From NCBI RefSeq assembly GCF_003589595.1, contig NW_020654422.1, positions 19,396,094-19,460,093 on the forward strand: 64,000 bases of DNA. The letters are read 5' to 3'. How positions within the stretch are numbered: position 1 is the first letter of the stretch; every line of letters starts with the position of its first letter. A program made the translations under genes and the position numbers. Positions 34,265-44,750 of this stretch are shown here, piece by piece. The stretch comes from Hyposmocoma kahamanoa (lineage: Eukaryota > Arthropoda > Insecta > Lepidoptera > Cosmopterigidae). The notes below the pieces were generated by a model that worked only from the letters and a program-made list of their open reading frames with translations, searched no databases and was not told the DNA's origin.

Positions 34265-34519
34265 GAGGCCATTAGCGCAATAGTGGTGTAACCCACATTA
34301 CTTTTTTTCTACGGTCACTTTAAATGATATCAAAATATATAAATATTTTATATTTGGTTGCTATTTTCATTTATATAGAAAAATTAACAATTATATACTT
34401 TTACATGAAAATAGCATTCAAATATAAAAGAATTATATACTTTAGTCATCATTTGAAATATATATATGATATATAAAAAAAATTAATGTACGTAAAACCA
34501 CTATTGTGCTGATAGCCTC
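34265..34519. mobile_element. Hairpin MITE, 255 bp
   Basis: Terminal inverted repeats of about 28 bp: the left end starts GAGGCCATTAGCGCAATAGT and the right end, inward, GAGGCTATCAGCACAATAGT. A second inner pair (TGCTATTTTCAT and its complement) makes the whole element a long hairpin. No clear target duplication and no second copy in the window. Confidence 0.6.
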
Positions 34520-35075
34520 TATCAATGATAATTATCATTTGGAATCCTGCTTAATAATAATATTATGGTTTCAATAAATAATATTCTTTTCTATTTTATT
34601 CATTTCGTGAGAGTTATGGGTATAATTTTAAGTAATTAATTGTAAAATTGAACACTTGCGGAGTCCCGTTGGTCGAGTATGCATGATGTGCACAGTTAAT
34701 GGTGGTCGTTGTACGCTCACCGCCCGCGGGGAAGTTGCTTCCAAAACCAGCGTTCGGCCGCGCAAGGTCTTAATCAACTGCAGGTTCAGCCGATCCTCTT
34801 GGTTCGATTGTTTTACTTTTCTTTGATAACGAATAGTGAATTCATCAATTATCAAATAAGTAATTCCTGGCACAATAGTGTCCCTGAACATCTGCCTTTA
34901 CGGTCCTACTCCGACATGGGCTATATATATATATATTTAAAAAATTGTAATAAATTAATTACGCTGTCTCTATAGTAAAGACAGTGTATTTAAAACTAAG
35001 ACTGCAGCAAAACAATTTATAAATATTGCTAATCATTCGAAGATCAGAGCAACCGGCTTTAGAGGTAAACAACTT

Positions 35076-35083
35076 GCAGGTGG
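35076..35083 (+). promoter_or_regulatory. Proneural-type E-box
   Basis: GCAGGTGG fits the GCAGSTGK consensus of achaete-scute heterodimers. Position in the repeat-poor domain is suggestive only; chance hits are expected. Confidence 0.25.
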
Positions 35084-35903
35084 ATATTTCAAACTCTAAT
35101 TCGCATGTGCATTATTAACATGCACTTACAATCTGAATATGCAGGAGATGCAAATTGGATATTTCAAGAAAATGTCAGCTCTCATATAACAAGATAATTG
35201 CAAATATCATACGCCAATATAATAAAGCGAAATTGCTGAAGCCCATCACTATAATGAGGGAGCTCGGGAGTGGGCACGAGCCAGAGAGTCGGAGGCCGCG
35301 TGCTGAATCTTAAACAACAGGTTCGCTTTACACGCGCCGAAATCCTCGCGTCCACTCATCGCGCCTAAATTGATAGACGTCTCAACTGTACTTAACGAGG
35401 GAATTCTTCACAACACTTTACACCGGGAGACGTCGTTTTGATTAACGAATAATCTTCAACGTTTTCACATTCTGATTTATCGTTCGCCTGTTGTAAACTT
35501 CCTCATCCAGCTCTTTTTACAAACACGAGTAATTTCTTCTGCAAAAATCACAGTTTGTAAATGTAACTTATAAGGAATTTTGCTATTAGCAACTGTACGC
35601 GTGACAAATGCCGAGCCTCGCTTTGTCGGCGGCCTTAATGAGACGCCAGCCAACCGGGAGACAAATTTGTCTCATAAATATCTCAAGGATGCGTCGATCT
35701 GCATCGTTAATTAAGTAAACTGGATATCGATACCGTAATTCATTCGAGTCTTTATTACGTCATTTATTGGATGTAACAAAAATACCGTAGAATCGAATCA
35801 TCTACAGTCGGAGTATCGACAAAGTAACTCCAATTAAGATGTCGCAAATAAGAAGGTACTTTTTAATACAACTCAATTTGCGGCAAAACTTTTAAGAATG
35901 GCT

Positions 35904-35911
35904 GCAGCTGT
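35904..35911 (+). promoter_or_regulatory. Proneural-type E-box
   Basis: GCAGCTGT fits GCAGSTGK. About 16.7 kb upstream of asense; link to that gene is inference. Confidence 0.25.
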
Positions 35912-37829
35912 GGTTATGCCACCTGGATGTTACGGAAGAGCGCAAATGCACAAGACACGAAATGTGACCATTAAAATGATGGAAACTCTTGTACTCTTAC
36001 ACGTTGCTAGCGAAAGTACAGGGGTTTGCTCCGGGCCCCTATATTTAGTCTTTTAACGAGTGTTCCTAAAACCTCAATTTGCCAGAATGCTGACAAATAA
36101 GACAGAAGTGCGCCACACACGCTGCGCATCAACCGGCAATCCCTTATGCAAATATAACAACAACTGTTTGAGTTTAATACAGTGATCTTGCTAAAGAATG
36201 GGCGGTAAAAAGAAGGCATAACGACTGCCGGCGAGACTCTGTACAATGAAATTATTTAGCGATAATGAAATAATTTTCCTGGTACAGGGTCAGGAGCCTG
36301 TTAAGTTTGACACTTAAGTATTAATTTCAACTTTGTACCGTTTATAACGATGGATTGTACTATCAGAGAAGTCCTATCTGTACTATTAAAAAACTTTAAA
36401 CGCGTTTCCGAGACTAAACAAATCTAGTAATCTCGGACCCACTTCGGAAGTCGCTTGTGCACTATAAGTCCTTTTCGAATCCGAGAAAATGCAAATATCG
36501 CTTGTACTTACACCTTGTCATAAAATGATCCCTGTGACATTTCGGTAAACGCTCGAAGGGTTCTTTGTGCGTACAGACAAAGGCGACCAGTAGCAACCAC
36601 CCGCTACTTGTTCTTGTCAATCAATGGCGTTTAATAATATGATCTGATCTGTCTGACACGTTAAAAAAGGGTAAACAAAATCACACCCGTTGGTGTTATA
36701 CGGTCACATTGCCGCTGGAAATCTATAATACTGTAACCCGCAATACCTTCAAAAAGATTTTTTTTGCATATTCTTGTTCAGTTTTTTTTTCTGCTTCGAT
36801 TGGTCTCATGTCTCTAAAATGGAAAGTAAACTTTTTTCTGCCTAAGGAATTTTAAAACGATTTAACCCACATAAAATCAAGTGTTTTTTTTGCGAAATGT
36901 ACGTTACATCAAGTACCTAGTGCCTACGAGGAATAGAGATGGTTTAATTATTATTGAATTTATACTAACACGTAACAATTCTTTAACGTGTAGATAATCT
37001 TTTTTCTTGTAGGTACCAACTAAATAAAAAAATATAAGAACAGAAAATGAAAAACTAATAATCAAGAGTAAGATTAGTTGTTGATTATTATTCTTTTATG
37101 GAATTTAAGGAATTTATAATTCATCAGTTCTAAGAACGATGTAAAGCACACAAAGTGTCAATGATTTTGTTTTATTGTGTTAAATCTCCAATTATAATTC
37201 GATTTGTTTCGTTGTACTCATTGTGACCAAAGTCTTTTTCACAAATAGTGGTATATCTTTTTAATAATCAACATTTTAAAAGCCATGTCAATTGCATGTG
37301 ATTTTCACTAACACCATTTTAATGTTAGGTAACATAGCTTTGGTTTAAAAAATATTCTTACAGCGGTATTGAATTTCGTACATCTTCAAGAAGTTAACAT
37401 TTAAAGACCAAAAATGTGTTAAGGAGCTCTAATTCATTTACATCACTCTTAAAATACCGTAAATTGACGGCATTAGTCGCTCCTTCATACAAATTAACTT
37501 GGAAGTTAAAGCGTTCTTTGGGGTTAAAATCTGAAAACCAAATTGTCGTAACCCACATGATCGTCATTAGGAGTAGAACTATTTCAAATCCGAGTTTATT
37601 CTTAAGTAGTCGTATTGTTTTATAGGTTTATTTGCTAAATTTGGCACAAACAACTCGAGCCGTTTCAGAGTTAAATTCAGTGGCTCCAGTGAAAAGTTGA
37701 GTTTTTGAGTGTTACAGCATTATCGCTTTCCAGCGACGACACGCACAATGATAATTTTTCAAGGAGAACTTTGAGGATTCTTCAAACGAATTCCAACTAC
37801 GACAATTTTTTTCGACAATTTCAGAAATA

Positions 37830-37880
37830 CGTAAGTAGGCAGTATTTCCCTGGACGAACTCTTTCACAAGGACTTTACTT
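37830..37880 (-). repeat. Repeat A 5' fragment, inverted
   Basis: GTAAGTAGGCAGTATTTCCC to CTTTCACAAGGACTTTACT. Confidence 0.7.
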
Positions 37881-37917
37881 AATTTGTTTCATCTAGTTCG
37901 TATTGTTTTTGCGACTT

Positions 37918-38185
37918 TCTAGAGTCGACGACTTAGCGGTGGCAACCGCTAGTTGTGCAACGCGCAACGGGAAGTGAGCGTGCCTACACCTCCGGTACCA
38001 ATCTGGAAAATAGGGAGGATACTGTACCTACGTGCACCGGGGGCGGCTCACCCGAGGCACTGGCCTCTCGAGAACCGGATGAAGTCAAGTGACAACCCTG
38101 TACACTTACTAATCTAGGGTCAGAATCTGAACTTATAACGTTCCTGTACGCGGTCGGTAGGGAGTGTCACTATAATCAAAAGTAA
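37918..38185 (+). repeat. Repeat F copy
   Basis: Starts at AGAGTCGACGACTTAGCGG and follows the copy at 59235 closely through ACGGGAAGTGAGCGTGCC and GATGAAGTCAAGTGACA to GGGAGTGTCACTATAATCAA. Confidence 0.8.
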
Positions 38186-39041
38186 TGTAGTAAGAACTGG
38201 GCCTTTTTACGACTTTCATATGGAAAAAACTTATGATCACATATGGCTTTGTTACGCAAAGGTTACGACCAATGTTTGCATCAACTAATCGCCAAGCAGC
38301 CAAGTTGCGATCGTGTTAGCACAGTTAGCATCTTGTTAACAACCCCGCGATCCCTCATTATTGCCTAAACAAACTGCGATAAGAACTAAACAAGCTTGAA
38401 CACCGGACCGCTTTTTAAGATTTGCGAATAAAAAAAGATTGGAATGTTTTTTCTTGCACCTGTTTTCTTGTATCGATATGGCACAAGCTCCTACCACCCG
38501 TGTTCTAATAATACTTATCGTGACTCGATCTTAGGAAGCAAAGAATTATGGCATATTTAAACAATTTATGGGTGTCGCAAAACAAGCCAAATACTGATAA
38601 GCCTATGTTTTGCGAGTCTTTAAATGTTTTACCAAAATCTATAATTCAACGTTTCTGTCATAGAAGGAAATAAAAGATTTCAACACGATTCTTAATCAGC
38701 AGAATGAGCTTTTTAAAGTTCCGGACTTGTGACTCAATACGAGTATATGAATATAGACCGGATGCTAGCGTGGAGTGAGTGAAGGTACATGATATAAAAG
38801 TGTGAAAACGACGTCAGAAAAACAATGATAGAGTAATAAATAAATTAAGTAGCATCGGATCTGTGAAACAGTTCAGAAACATTGAGTCTGAAATCACGTA
38901 TATTTGTTTTTTTTTTCAATTAAATGTATAAATACGTGATGTTAGCTTTCTGAATGGTTATAATTATTTTAACTCATATAATACGTAATAGGTAGATGTG
39001 CATTTGTTTACTTTTTTCGCAAAGTTTTTAAATTTTTTTAT
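38186..39041. other. Non-coding spacer
   Basis: No gene or clear repeat seen. Confidence 0.45.
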
Positions 39042-39222
39042 TCGCCCAGGGAAGTACTGCCACCTTACTTATTTTGCTGCCAAGCAGTAATGTGAGCATT
39101 ACTGCGTTCCGGTTTTGAAGGGTAAGTGCTGGTGAAATTACAGGCACATGGGACTTGTCAACTTATATGTCAGTCCTCATCCCTGTTATAGACAGGCGTG
39201 TTGGCATCAGGCGCACGACCTG
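39042..39222 (+). repeat. Repeat A copy, internally deleted
   Basis: CCAGGGAAGTACTGCCACC, perfect central palindrome, GACTTGTCAACTTA, then jumps to TATAGACAGGCGTGTTGG. Confidence 0.85.
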
Positions 39223-39734
39223 TTGTGAAAAACAAAAAAACATGATGTTATTATTAAGTTTTTTTTTCTACGATCGGCCGAGGAATTTTTTAAAATCAAA
39301 CTTCGTAAATAACATTTTATTTACATGTTTCAACATTAACAACAAAGCAATTATTTTCGTATTTAAATGCCTGTCAAAGGTGACTCGAACAAATAGAGTA
39401 CGTGTAGGTTAAAGTAATGAAGTCATTGGCAACTGCTTTAAATATTTAACGAGACCTAATGAATTAATATTTCACGATTAATTGCAAAAATAATGTTATT
39501 GGTCGCATACGAATTGACGTTTGACGTGATTGTCTTAGTTATTAATGGCAATTTGTGTTTTGTTTCTTTTAATATGCTTTCTGACAACACTATACGGGTG
39601 GAATGGAAATCCAGCCCTTGTACCATTGGCGGAAAAATGTAGGTAGAATTAAAATTTAAACAAGTATTTAACTTTTTATCTATGCCATTCGTAGGCAAGC
39701 ATGTGTTTACAATATTTATATATATTAATAATAA
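39223..39734. other. AT-rich non-coding
   Basis: Frames at 39155-39412 and 39456-39698 overlap repeats or have no motif. No gene seen. Confidence 0.45.
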
Positions 39735-40055
39735 TATTAGACATCACGTACGTCCCTCTGGTCACAATGTAATTAACAAAGCACTTATTATTTATAACAA
39801 AGATCCAACACTTAGAAAAATTAATTCGATCTTTGATATTAGTAATTATAAGTAACTAGTGGAGTTATTTTACAAATAAAAACCAAAAAACTTCGTGACA
39901 TCCAAAAAACATGGATATAAAAACATGAAATATGTAACGACTAACGGTACTACATACATCTAGACCCGAAACAATAAAGAAAAGTTAGTTTCTACATTGA
40001 CCTGGCTGGGAATCGAACTCGGGTACTTGGAGATGGCGACACCATGAAAACCGTT
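39735..40055 (-). mobile_element. SINE-3 copy
   Basis: On the minus strand the truncated head (ACGGTTTTCATGGTGTCGCC) and B box GAGTTCGATTCCC are followed by the body and then a tail complementary to TTCGATCTTTGATATTAG. Ends near ACATCACGTACG. Confidence 0.75.
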
Positions 40056-40133
40056 ATAGAAACAAGGATAAATACACCGAGATAGAATTATTACCTCATT
40101 ATTTACAATTTTATTGAATAAATATGTATACAC

Positions 40134-40637
40134 ATTCGAATCCGACCGCATCGAAGGAATTTTTTCTGAGTGTTTTTCTCAGTGTTCGATCTTTGTATTA
40201 ATAATTATAACAAACTAGTGGAGTAATTTCACAAAAAATAATTGAATATCAATTCAATAAAAATTTAATTAATACAGTGAATAGCTACATCTCTCGTCAG
40301 GACTGGTAGCTGTAAAGGTACTAACTGAGTGATAAATCTGTCATAGATTTCTCATAGATGGCGCTACGACTAAAAAGTCGTTGAAAAACCAAATACAAAG
40401 ACACGACGCAAGCATATAGAGGAATTCGTGAGGTCCGTTGGTTCGTTCCGTGGCTTAGTTGGTATAGCGTCAGGCACGGTATGCAAGAGGACGTCGGTTC
40501 GAATCCGACCGGATCGAAGGAATTTTTTCTGAGTGTTTTTCTGAGTGTTCGATCTTTGTATTAATAATTATAACAAACTAGTGGAGTAATTTCACAAAAA
40601 ATAATTGAATATCAATTCAATAAAAATTTAATTAATA
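40134..40637 (+). mobile_element. SINE-2, partial dimer
   Basis: A truncated first monomer starts at the B box (ATTCGAATCCGACC, about 40134) and runs through its AATAATTGAATATCAATTC tail. It is followed by a full unit with A box TGGCTTAGTTGG at 40451-40462, B box GGTTCGAATCC at 40496-40506, and the same tail. The about 130-bp tail therefore occurs as direct repeats on both sides of the body. Confidence 0.85.
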
Positions 40638-40689
40638 TGTATACACATTTTATGTTAATTTAATAATGTGATATACAGATAGATTTAGT

Positions 40690-40966
40690 TAGTAGAGCTT
40701 CTTGTGAAAGAGTTCGTCTAAGGAAGTACTGCCTTCCCTATTTCTAATGAGAGCATTACTGCGTTCCGGTTTTGAAGGGTAATAATGCTGGTGACATTAC
40801 AGGCACATGGGACTTGTCAACTTACGACTCAGGGTTACGAGCACAGTGGCAGTGCCCCTCAGCTCTTTGCGATTTAAAGCTCTGAGTGGCACCGTAACTG
40901 CTATGGACAGGTGTGTTTCTTAACAGCAGGCGCGCGAGTTGTTCGTCCCGTCACTTGTAATCATAG
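40690..40966 (+). repeat. Repeat A copy, near full length
   Basis: From TAGTAGAGCTTCTTGTGAAAG to GTTCGTCCCGTCACTTG, all landmarks in order. One of the best copies for defining the family. Confidence 0.92.
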
Positions 40967-41079
40967 AAAAATATAATTACCACCTTTATTTCCAATTTTA
41001 TCGAATAAATCGAATCAAAACTTCATACTTTAGACCGTTGTCAAAGTTGCCCGTCTGTCTGTCTTTTACGGAATATATT

Positions 41080-41340
41080 TCAGTGAGTGTGCTCATAAGC
41101 TCCATCAGCTCATCCCGCCCGCCCCCTTTTACCATCGGACATCCAGACATACGGCGGGATATCATCCTTACTTGGTCGATATTCCCTTGAGGCGTACTAA
41201 GCTTTTCATCATCTTTTATTATGCGCACAGCACAGGAATGGAATTCCCTGCCTGCGTCTGTATCTTCGAATTCATACAACCCGGGTATCTTTAAGGTAAA
41301 ACTGAATAGGCATCTTCTAGGCAAGCTTGTTCCATCGTAG
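41080..41340 (+). pseudogene. LINE polymerase C-terminal relic
   Basis: Translates in two frames into the typical C-terminus of an insect LINE polymerase: HPYLVDIPLRRTKLF in one frame, then, after a frame change near 41215-41230, EWNSLPASV and FKVKLNRHLLG before a stop at about 41338. This WNSLP..NRHL signature is common to Jockey/RTE-like elements; the clade cannot be fixed from this piece. Confidence 0.8.
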
Positions 41341-41512
41341 ATCCTATCTTTGCCCAGAGCTAGGTAGCAGTCAAGAGCAAGTCCATTTAATTTAAAAAAA
41401 GAGAATAAAATAAATATAATATGTACACATTTTATATTACAAACTTAAGAACTCGATATGTTTTTATATCTAGAACTATTCTTAAATATCTATAATAAGC
41501 ATTATTTGAAGA

Positions 41513-41760
41513 AGCCGTGGTGGCCTAATGGCTTGATCTACCGCCTCACAAGCAAAGGCCGTGGGTTTGAATCCCGGCTTGCACTCCTGAGTTTCTCGGA
41601 ATTTATGTGCCAAATTTAATTTCAAAACAATGAGCTTTTCGGTAAAGGAAAACATCGTAGCCTGCATGGCCTAAATCTTAGAGGAGACCCGTGCCCTACG
41701 TGCCGTGACGTATAAGTGGTTTGATGACGATGATTACGATGAAGCATTACTTAACGTTCT
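41513..41760 (+). mobile_element. SINE-4 copy
   Basis: tRNA-like head GTGGTGGCCTAATGGCTTG, B box GGGTTTGAATCCCGG, body with GGAAAACATCGTAGCCTGC, CCCGTGCCCTACGTGCCGTGA and a GATGATGATTACGATG 3' microsatellite. Confidence 0.8.
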
Positions 41761-42184
41761 ATCCTCGAAAACCTAATATCTCGGTGACAATACTTCTCGC
41801 CAACCTGTACGTCTGCATTGGTCTAGATTCCACACAAATTGGATTCAAAGTATATTCCATAGTATTTAAGTTTATTTGAAAAGAGCAATCCCTAGAGTTT
41901 CTTCTTGCTCGTTCTTTATAAGGAAATCAGCACAGTGAGCGAGCAGACAATAAATTTTTTAACATGTAGCTAAAAATGAATGTTTTCAAGTTTGTCTGAA
42001 AATCAATGTGTCAACTCGGACTCGGCCAGAGTTGCGGATTGTGACCTAAAAACCTCTACATTGACGAGACCCATATCCAACTGTAGGACGTGTAATGGGT
42101 AGAAGATGGTAATGATGATTGGATTGTTAACCTCTCACGCCCTTACCTTCATTACTTTATTTTATATAATTTTTTATAAATAAG
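41761..42184. other. Non-coding, probable repeat tail
   Basis: Near 42060-42120 the sequence ACGTGTAATGGGTAGAAG plus a GGTAATGATGATTGG end looks like another SINE/LINE 3' end. No gene. Confidence 0.4.
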
Positions 42185-42552
42185 TATTAGAGAACATCAC
42201 GTACGTTGCTCTGATACCAAAGTAAGTAGCTAAAGCACTTGTGTTATGGAAATCGGAAACAACAACGTAATTAACAAATCATTTATTATTATTAATAACA
42301 AATTTGATATTAGTAATTATAACAAACTAGTGAAGTTATTTTACAAATAAAAAACAAAAAACATCTTGACATCCGAAAAACATGGATATAAAAAAATGAA
42401 ATATGGAACGACTAACGGTACCACAAACATCCAGATCCGAGACAATATAGAAGTTAGTATCTTCACTGACCCGGCCGGGGATCGAACCCGGGACCTCAAA
42501 GATGGCGACACCATGAAAACCGGTGAGCATGCCACTTGACCACGGCGGCCGT
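42185..42552 (-). mobile_element. SINE-3 copy, near full length
   Basis: Minus-strand head CGTGGTCAAGTGGCATGC, then B box GGGTTCGATCCCCGG (complement at about 42479-42493), body, and the shared tail at about 42305-42345. The left part has ACATCACGTACGTTGCTCTG and CACTTGTGTTATGGAAATCG, also seen near 54190-54300. Confidence 0.82.
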
Positions 42553-43338
42553 CAAAATATGAATGCGAAGTATTTGAAGAAAAGGTTAGATTTTTGCAGG
42601 CGACGACGTGACATCCTATCGTGTAACGCATTAGCACATTCTTGATGACGATGCCGCTAGATGGCGTTGAACCTTTTATGCAATTTTCTAAAACGCACTA
42701 TTGAGTTGTTCATGGAAATCGTATAACTGTGGAGTGATTTACAAATAAAAACGTGCCATCAAAACATACAGGCTGTTTCATTTTTGGGTATTTTTGGAAC
42801 GCTATGCACCATTTGATCTAGCAAACCAGTTTTTCCTGCTTCTCCTCCGGAGAATCGCCTTATCGATTAATTCAATAATCTAAATGAATCAACACCACGA
42901 TGTTCATAATAGTATCTATTACAAAATAGCTTGGTGTAATCTAATACTTTTTTGCCGACCGTGTAACGGAGTGCACGCTTTGACGTCTTAATCAGGTAAA
43001 TTAGTTATAATAATATAAAAATGTATAAAATTACAAAAAGAGCCGTCTCGTTGTAAAATTATGAGATTATTGATTATTAGGCTATTACCATAGGACAAAT
43101 TACGACAGACCACATTAATTACAACAATTAGAAGATGAAATAAGATCGGCAGTTGTTTGAAGACTCCTCTATTTTTACTTAATGAAGACTGTTTCTTATT
43201 TTATACGATAGCTTAATTATATAAATTTATAAATAAAGGTTAGCAGAACACGTTGCTTTAAAATTATATGCTGTTTGGAAAATATGGAAATCCCTGAATA
43301 GTCTCAGGTTACAAGTTGGTGAAATGGGGATAACCCCA
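42553..43338. other. Non-coding spacer
   Basis: No gene or clear repeat. Confidence 0.45.
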
Positions 43339-43386
43339 AATGGTTTTGTGTCGGGTATGTATAAACATACCCGACACAAAACCATT
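43339..43386. repeat. Perfect 22-bp hairpin with 4-base loop
   Basis: Left arm 43339-43360 (contains TGGTTTTGTGTCGGGTATGT), loop ATAA at 43361-43364, right arm 43365-43386 exactly complementary. Lies some 80 bases from a Repeat A copy. No second copy in the window. Confidence 0.85.
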
Positions 43387-43465
43387 ATACATGCATATCC
43401 ACAGCGTCTGGCCAGCTGCTTCCGTGAAGACCTGCTAAAGGCAAAGATAGGGGCATAGAGGTGGC

Positions 43466-43734
43466 TTTTTTTATAATATCAAGTAACGGGACGAACAAGT
43501 CGTGCGCCTGGTGGTAAGCTACACGCCTGTCCATAACAGTTGCAGTGCCACTCAGAGCTTTAGTCACCCTGAGGCATAAGTTGACAAGTCCCATGTGCCT
43601 GTAATTTCACGAGCACCCTTACCCTTCAAATCCGGAACACAGTAATGCTGACATTACTGCTTGGCGGCAGAAATAGGGAACATGGCAGTACCTCTCTGGA
43701 CGAATTCTTTCACAAAGAGCTCTACTGCTACAAA
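43466..43734 (-). repeat. Repeat A copy, left half of composite 1
   Basis: Full except for the CGCAAAGATCTGAGGGGCAC section. It is followed by a roughly 67-bp spacer (TGTGCTGCTTACTGGGCC...) that also follows the copy at 45926. Confidence 0.9.
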
Positions 43735-43801
43735 AAATGTGCTGCTTACTGGGCCATAGAAACATAACTGATTTTTTATTGGTTTTTGTCATTGACAAGC
43801 A

Positions 43802-44112
43802 GCAGTGGCAGATAGAGCTTGTGAGAGAGTTCGTCAAGGGTAGTACTGTCACCTTGCCTATTTCTGCCGCCAAATAGATAGAATGTCAGCATTACTGTGT
43901 TCCGGTTTTGAAGCGTAATTAATGGTGCTGGTGAAATGACAGGTACATGGGAATTGTCAAGTTATGTCTCAGGATGACGGGCCGTCGCAGTGTCCTTCAA
44001 ATCTTTGCGATTTAAAGCTCTTAGTGGCACCAACAGACATCAACTGTTATGGTTAGGCGTGTAGCCAATAGGCGCACGACTTGTTCATCCCCTCCCTTAA
44101 TATTAAAAAAAA
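43802..44112 (+). repeat. Repeat A copy, right half of composite 1
   Basis: From GTGGCAGATAGAGCTTGTG to CTTGTTCATCCCCTCCC and an A run. In inverted orientation to the preceding copy. Confidence 0.88.
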
Positions 44113-44130
44113 AAGGCTTAAAGAGGTATA

Positions 44131-44150
44131 ATAATAATAATAATAAAGAC
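44131..44150 (+). repeat. TAA microsatellite upstream of LINE relic
   Basis: (TAA)n immediately before the R4/Dong-like fragment; together with the TAA tract at 44735-44750 it brackets the element. Confidence 0.75.
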
Positions 44151-44154
44151 AACG

Positions 44155-44734
44155 GCAACAACTAAAATAAAATATTACACCGAGCTCGCTCTGAAGTACG
44201 GACTTGTGCAATAGAGGTTGCCATATTACAAGTTTTCACCGGAGCCAATACTCGAAGATGACCGCACCAAGGTCTATTGGGATCGACTCATAATCACGGA
44301 CAGGACTATTCTTGCGAATAAACCTGATATTGTGATATTGGATCGATTGCAGTCGAGGGAATTTCTTGTGGACGTTACCATCCCGCATGATGAGGGTCTC
44401 GTGAAAGCCGAAACCGAGAAACGCCGGAAGTATCTCGACCTGGCGCACGAGGTCACCGACATGTGGGATGTGGCCTCCACTGAAAAAATCCCAATTGTTT
44501 TGTCCGCAAACGGGTTAACTCCAGTCAGCCTTTCTAACAGCTTGGGGCGGTTGGATTTCTGTAGCGTGTCGCTTCCAGCACAAATGAAGAAGGCGGTCCT
44601 GCTCGATACGGCACGTATTGTTTGCCGGTTCTTGAACCTGAGTCCCTGACCCCGGCCGAGAAATACCGCCTCTCCCGTATATAAATTCAAAATTAATCTT
44701 TTAGGCCTTGGGAGAGGCGAGAGACTAAAATAGA
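44155..44734 (+). pseudogene. R4/Dong-type LINE, 3' end with endonuclease domain
   Basis: 5'-truncated non-LTR retrotransposon. The frame ELALKYGLVQ, stop (TAG 44212), LPYYKFSPEP runs on to a stop at 44647-44649. It contains YWDRLIITDRT, KPDIVILDR and REFLVDVTIP, a PD..D pattern of the restriction-like endonuclease used by R2/R4-clade elements to nick their target. It then has RKYLDLAHEVTDMW and MKKAVLLDTARIVCRFL, the usual C-terminus. The reverse transcriptase is missing. A short 3' UTR ends in GAGGCGAGAGACTAAAATAG and then TAA repeats, the target preferred by Dong elements of moths. The internal stop and truncation make it dead; the rest of the frame is well preserved, so the insertion is probably not ancient. 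Confidence 0.82.
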
Positions 44735-44750
44735 TTATAATAATAATAAT
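44735..44750 (+). repeat. TAA microsatellite at LINE 3' end
   Basis: TAATAATAATAA directly after the element's 3' UTR, consistent with target-primed insertion in a TAA tract. Confidence 0.75.

Larger units (their letters stand above)
34520..37829. other. Repeat-poor region
   Basis: No convincing gene. GC-richer single-copy islands at about 34650-34800 and 35230-35740. Two proneural-type E-boxes are listed separately. A loose 'AATCCGAGA' word at about 36478 recalls similar words near 150 and 52620. Confidence 0.45.

Noticed and set aside
40451..40506. Functional tRNA gene
   Set aside because: A and B boxes are good, but no acceptor stem or cloverleaf is present, and the sequence recurs with a fixed non-tRNA body: a SINE.
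41513..41580. Functional tRNA gene
   Set aside because: Same reasoning; the head continues into a SINE body and microsatellite.
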